Shown: in pieces, positions 61,517 to 64,000 of the stretch
Numbering within the stretch: the first letter of the stretch is position 1
Layout of the letters: each line of letters opens with the position of its first letter
Source: Proteiniclasticum sp043951855
GTDB lineage: Bacteria > Bacillota > Clostridia > Clostridiales > Clostridiaceae
NCBI RefSeq assembly: GCF_043951855.1
Contig: NZ_JBINJW010000001.1
Span: 1 to 64,000, forward strand
Direction of reading: 5' to 3'
DNA length: 64,000 nucleotides
Program-made: the position numbers and the translations under genes
Notes under the pieces: model-generated
Databases searched by the model: none
Seen by the model: the letters and a program-made list of their open reading frames with translations, nothing else
What the model was told of the DNA's origin: nothing

Positions 61517-62110
61517 CTATCCCATATCTTGAGGCAGATCCACATCTTTAAGTTCTTTTTTGTCGATCTCCATATAAGAAACATCTTCCAGGTATTGATT
61601 CATAATCCTCTTACCACCTTGGTCACCTTGAAGCTTCAGTAATTCCGGATAATACTTTTCGTCAAAACTAACAGGACTCTGGGAAATGTTGTTATTAATC
61701 GCACAGAGAAAACCCGCTTCCGTCTCCGCTGCCTCTAGCAGAAATCTCTCTAAAGTCTCTTGCTCCATCCATGGCTGATCCGCGGTTAAGAAAACTGCAG
61801 CCTCTCTTTTTTCATCTGCAGCATCTAAAGGAAGCAGTAATCCAAGTTTGATGGACTCAGACTGTCCCTTTTCAGAATGCAAATTATGAACACACCTTAG
61901 CCCTAAACGCTTTCCCGTGTCTAGGATTTCATCATAGGAAGATACAACGATTCCTGTCCCTTTATCTGGATGCTTCCTAAGAAAAGCAGAGACATTCTCC
62001 AGCACATGATGAACCATTGGTTTTCCATCTATGTCCACAAGAAGTTTGTTCTCTCCGAAACGTCTGCTCAATCCCGAAGCCATGACGATGATTCTTAAAT
62101 ACCTTTTCAT
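61517..62110 (-). CDS. MobA-like nucleotidyltransferase (molybdenum cofactor type)
   Basis: The 197-residue protein has the nucleotidyl transferase front RIIVMASGLSRRFGENKLLV and the metal-binding FLTADQPWM. It closely resembles the MocA-type cytidylyltransferases that finish molybdopterin cofactors. It overlaps the NTPase gene by four bases and lies near a molybdenum hydroxylase gene, so cofactor maturation for that enzyme is the likely job. The nucleotide used (CTP or GTP) is not certain. Confidence 0.85.
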   Translation of the reverse strand: MKRYLRIIVMASGLSRRFGENKLLVDIDGKPMVHHVLENVSAFLRKHPDKGTGIVVSSYDEILDTGKRLGLRCVHNLHSEKGQSESIKLGLLLPLDAADEKREAAVFLTADQPWMEQETLERFLLEAAETEAGFLCAINNNISQSPVSFDEKYYPELLKLQGDQGGKRIMNQYLEDVSYMEIDKKELKDVDLPQDMG

Positions 62111-62637
62111 GGCTTCCTCCTCCCCCTCGCAAAATAATTCAGAGCCCTATTATAAGCCTCTTCTCTGTCCAGCAAATCCAGATCTATATGGAGCCCCTCT
62201 TCTAAGTTCCATACTTTCAAATTAAACGTTAGGTCTTCCTTTTTCAGGACTACCAGCACTGGAATCTCTTTTTGCACAACTGCGGCCCATACAGTATTAA
62301 GAAAAGCCCTGTTGTCTTTTTCAAACCTTCCGATCTCGTCCATCAAGATGCAATCACTCTTATGCTTTATACTTCTCTCTATGGCTCGCACACCAACTAA
62401 ACTAAAGGCATCCTGATCGATTACAAGTTCTCCATTTCCCTTAAACCTGGCCATAGGAATACCAGGGGTGATTCTCTTCCCTTTTTCCACTGGAAACATA
62501 TCAAACCCTATTCTTTTTCCCTCATGAATCACTGGAAGCGTGCAAAACCCTCCTGCTTTCCAGTGTAGAGCAGTCAATATTTTCTGGCACAATGTAGATT
62601 TACCAGCACCCGGCAAACCTGTCACCATCATCAGCAT
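62107..62637 (-). CDS. Nucleoside-triphosphatase (NTPase_1/THEP1 type)
   Basis: The 176-residue protein has a Walker A MVTGLPGAGKSTL at residues 4-16 and a Walker B-type CILMDEIGRFE near 98, the pattern of the DUF265/THEP1 family. Such a gene often stands with selenium-dependent or molybdenum hydroxylase genes. The 4-base overlap with the MobA-like gene indicates co-translation. Exact role in cofactor handling is unknown. Confidence 0.8.
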   Translation of the reverse strand: MLMMVTGLPGAGKSTLCQKILTALHWKAGGFCTLPVIHEGKRIGFDMFPVEKGKRITPGIPMARFKGNGELVIDQDAFSLVGVRAIERSIKHKSDCILMDEIGRFEKDNRAFLNTVWAAVVQKEIPVLVVLKKEDLTFNLKVWNLEEGLHIDLDLLDREEAYNRALNYFARGRRKP

Positions 62638-62728
62638 GGTCTCTTCCTCCCCTATGTCACTCTTTATGCTTTAAACACCCCGACGATAGGACATGATGCC
62701 TGAAAATCGGGGTGTACTTGAACGTTTC

Positions 62729-64000
62729 TTATGAAGGATTTAACTCATTTTCCAGCATACTCATCGCCACCTTCTCACTGGTGATTGGCAGGCTGCGCAC
62801 ATTGACTTTAGTTGCATGATACACGGCATTTGCTATGGCAGGTGAAGGCGTATTAATGACAATTTCTCCAATGGATTTCGCTCCAAAAGGTCCTGAAGGT
62901 TCATAGCTGCTCTCAAATTCCACACGTATATTCCCCACATCTAATCTGGACGGAATCTTGTACTTCATGAAAGAGTCCTGTATGAGTCTGCCCTTCTTGT
63001 CATAAGTAACATCCTCGTATAAGGCCATCCCTATGCCCTGGACAATGCCCCCTTCTACCTGGATTCTAGCGAGGTTCGGATTGATTGGAGTGCCGCAGTC
63101 CACCACCGCCACATAGTCAATCAAATCAATTTGACCCGTTTGTGTATCCACTTCAATTTCTACAAGACCAGCCATGAAAGGTGGAGGACTGGTAGCTGAA
63201 AAGTGAGACTCACTGGCAGTCAGGTACTGATTAGTTCCTACCAAGGAACTGTTCCCAATATCAAGTAACGAAACTTCTTTGATGTGTTCTCGTGAGAATA
63301 CCTTTTCTCCATCAAATTCAACTTCTTCCACAGGCAGATCCAGAAGTCTTGCCCCCTCTTGAAGAATTTTAACCCGTAGTTTCTCGCAGGTCTTCACCAC
63401 AGCCATACCGGTGATATAGGTGGTACTAGACGCATAGGACCCTGTATCATAGGGTGAGAGATCTGTATCTACGCCATGAACCACGACATTGTCTACGTCG
63501 CAATCCAATGATTCCGCTGCCATTTGGGCTAAGATCGTGTCACAACCAGTCCCCATATCTGACGCGCCAATCAATAGCGTATAGAAACCATCATCGTTAA
63601 GCCTGATCTCCACAGCGCCCACATCCACATTGGAGATGCCCGACCCCTGCATGGCCACAGCGCAGCCTACGCTTCGCACTTTATTATCGCCCATATCTCT
63701 AGCCGGGAATTTATTATCCCAGTCGATCATCTCTTTTGCTTTCGTGAGGCAGTTGTCCAGGTGACAGCTCCCTAGAATTTCATTGTAGTAGGTAGGCATC
63801 GTGTTTCCGACCTGATTTTTATCCAGCATATTCTTCATCCGAAGAACAGTCGGGTCCATATTCATCTTGGCAGCCAGTTCATTGACTGCTGATTCCAGCG
63901 CAAAGAACCCCTGGGTTGCACCATATCCTCTGAAAGCTCCTCCTGCCATGGTATTCGTATATACCACATCATAGTCAAATCTCGAAGCTTTGATTTTATT
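62729..64000 (-). CDS. Xanthine dehydrogenase-type molybdopterin subunit (partial)
   Basis: The frame runs off the right edge of the window; only the C-terminal 423 residues are here. It has the substrate-channel motif GGAFRGYGATQGFFA, a GASDMGTGCDT stretch, YDTGSYASSTTYITGMAV, and PSGPFGAKSIGEI near the end, where the catalytic glutamate is in GAKSIGE. The enzyme hydroxylates purines or similar compounds at a molybdenum site. The NTPase and MobA-like genes follow it on the same strand. Missing FAD and Fe-S subunits would lie outside the window. Confidence 0.93.
   Translation of the reverse strand, partial: NKIKASRFDYDVVYTNTMAGGAFRGYGATQGFFALESAVNELAAKMNMDPTVLRMKNMLDKNQVGNTMPTYYNEILGSCHLDNCLTKAKEMIDWDNKFPARDMGDNKVRSVGCAVAMQGSGISNVDVGAVEIRLNDDGFYTLLIGASDMGTGCDTILAQMAAESLDCDVDNVVVHGVDTDLSPYDTGSYASSTTYITGMAVVKTCEKLRVKILQEGARLLDLPVEEVEFDGEKVFSREHIKEVSLLDIGNSSLVGTNQYLTASESHFSATSPPPFMAGLVEIEVDTQTGQIDLIDYVAVVDCGTPINPNLARIQVEGGIVQGIGMALYEDVTYDKKGRLIQDSFMKYKIPSRLDVGNIRVEFESSYEPSGPFGAKSIGEIVINTPSPAIANAVYHATKVNVRSLPITSEKVAMSMLENELNPS

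Noticed and set aside
1..64000. CRISPR array, tRNA or rRNA genes
   Set aside because: No regularly spaced repeats with unique spacers and no tRNA or rRNA sequence signature were seen by eye on either strand.

Overview
The window reads as the chromosome of a low-to-mid GC Gram-positive anaerobe of the Clostridia type. The signs are strong GGAGG ribosome sites with some TTG and GTG starts, a guanine riboswitch on a xanthine phosphoribosyltransferase gene, a SAM riboswitch, MATE, LytTR, TetR and diguanylate cyclase genes of Firmicute type, and a partial selenium/molybdenum-type hydroxylase gene with helpers at the right edge. No rRNA, tRNA or CRISPR array was seen.

Region 1 (1-19.5 kb) looks like ordinary chromosome. 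It holds a nucleotidyltransferase, a diacylglycerol-type glucosyltransferase, an AraC regulator divergent from a MATE pump, a SAM-riboswitch-controlled orphan small gene, NUDIX, a TetR plus MMPL/RND exporter operon with a clear palindromic operator, a PAS-GGDEF cyclase, an alpha/beta hydrolase with a LytTR/DUF3021 pair, a probably Fur-controlled FAD oxidoreductase, and xpt plus a purine permease under a guanine riboswitch.

Region 2 (19.6-38.2 kb) is AT-richer and mobile. It has a large serine recombinase followed by two overlapping-signal mini-genes, a DUF927 primase/helicase-like protein, an ArgR-like regulator and a small operon with RadC and zinc-ribbon proteins. An IS4-family element sits in the loop of what was a bidirectional terminator, with a 10-bp target duplication. 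Beyond it are a truncated permease, ApbE, a second decayed recombinase, secreted proteins of unknown role, a frame-broken IS1182-type element with a 4-bp duplication, and an IS66-type remnant. A palindromic repeat (ACGCCG...GGTGAACC...CGGCGT) recurs here and in region 3.

Region 3 (38.2-59.2 kb) is the most interesting part. Four modules, each an ATP-binding protein plus a roughly 700-residue permease of the bacteriocin-associated (lactococcin 972 immunity-like) type, lie on the minus strand. Module A is led by BlaI/BlaR1-like genes with twin operators. Module C leads into a MoxR ATPase, a DUF58 protein and a DUF4129-like membrane protein. Modules C and D each begin with a small secreted peptide gene; the D copy is intact and the C copy is frameshifted. 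Upstream of D lies a MerR-type regulator fused to an RDD membrane domain, and the D promoter has the 19-bp spacer and dyad typical of MerR control. A junction at 54.06-54.15 kb shows that C and D arose by tandem duplication. I infer a peptide export/self-protection or envelope-stress system.

Region 4 (59.3-64 kb) has an XRE/membrane protein pair with twin perfect palindromes, a membrane-anchored protein, a copy of a 190-bp repeat, and a MobA-like nucleotidyltransferase, an NTPase and the C-terminal part of a xanthine dehydrogenase-type molybdenum hydroxylase that runs off the window.
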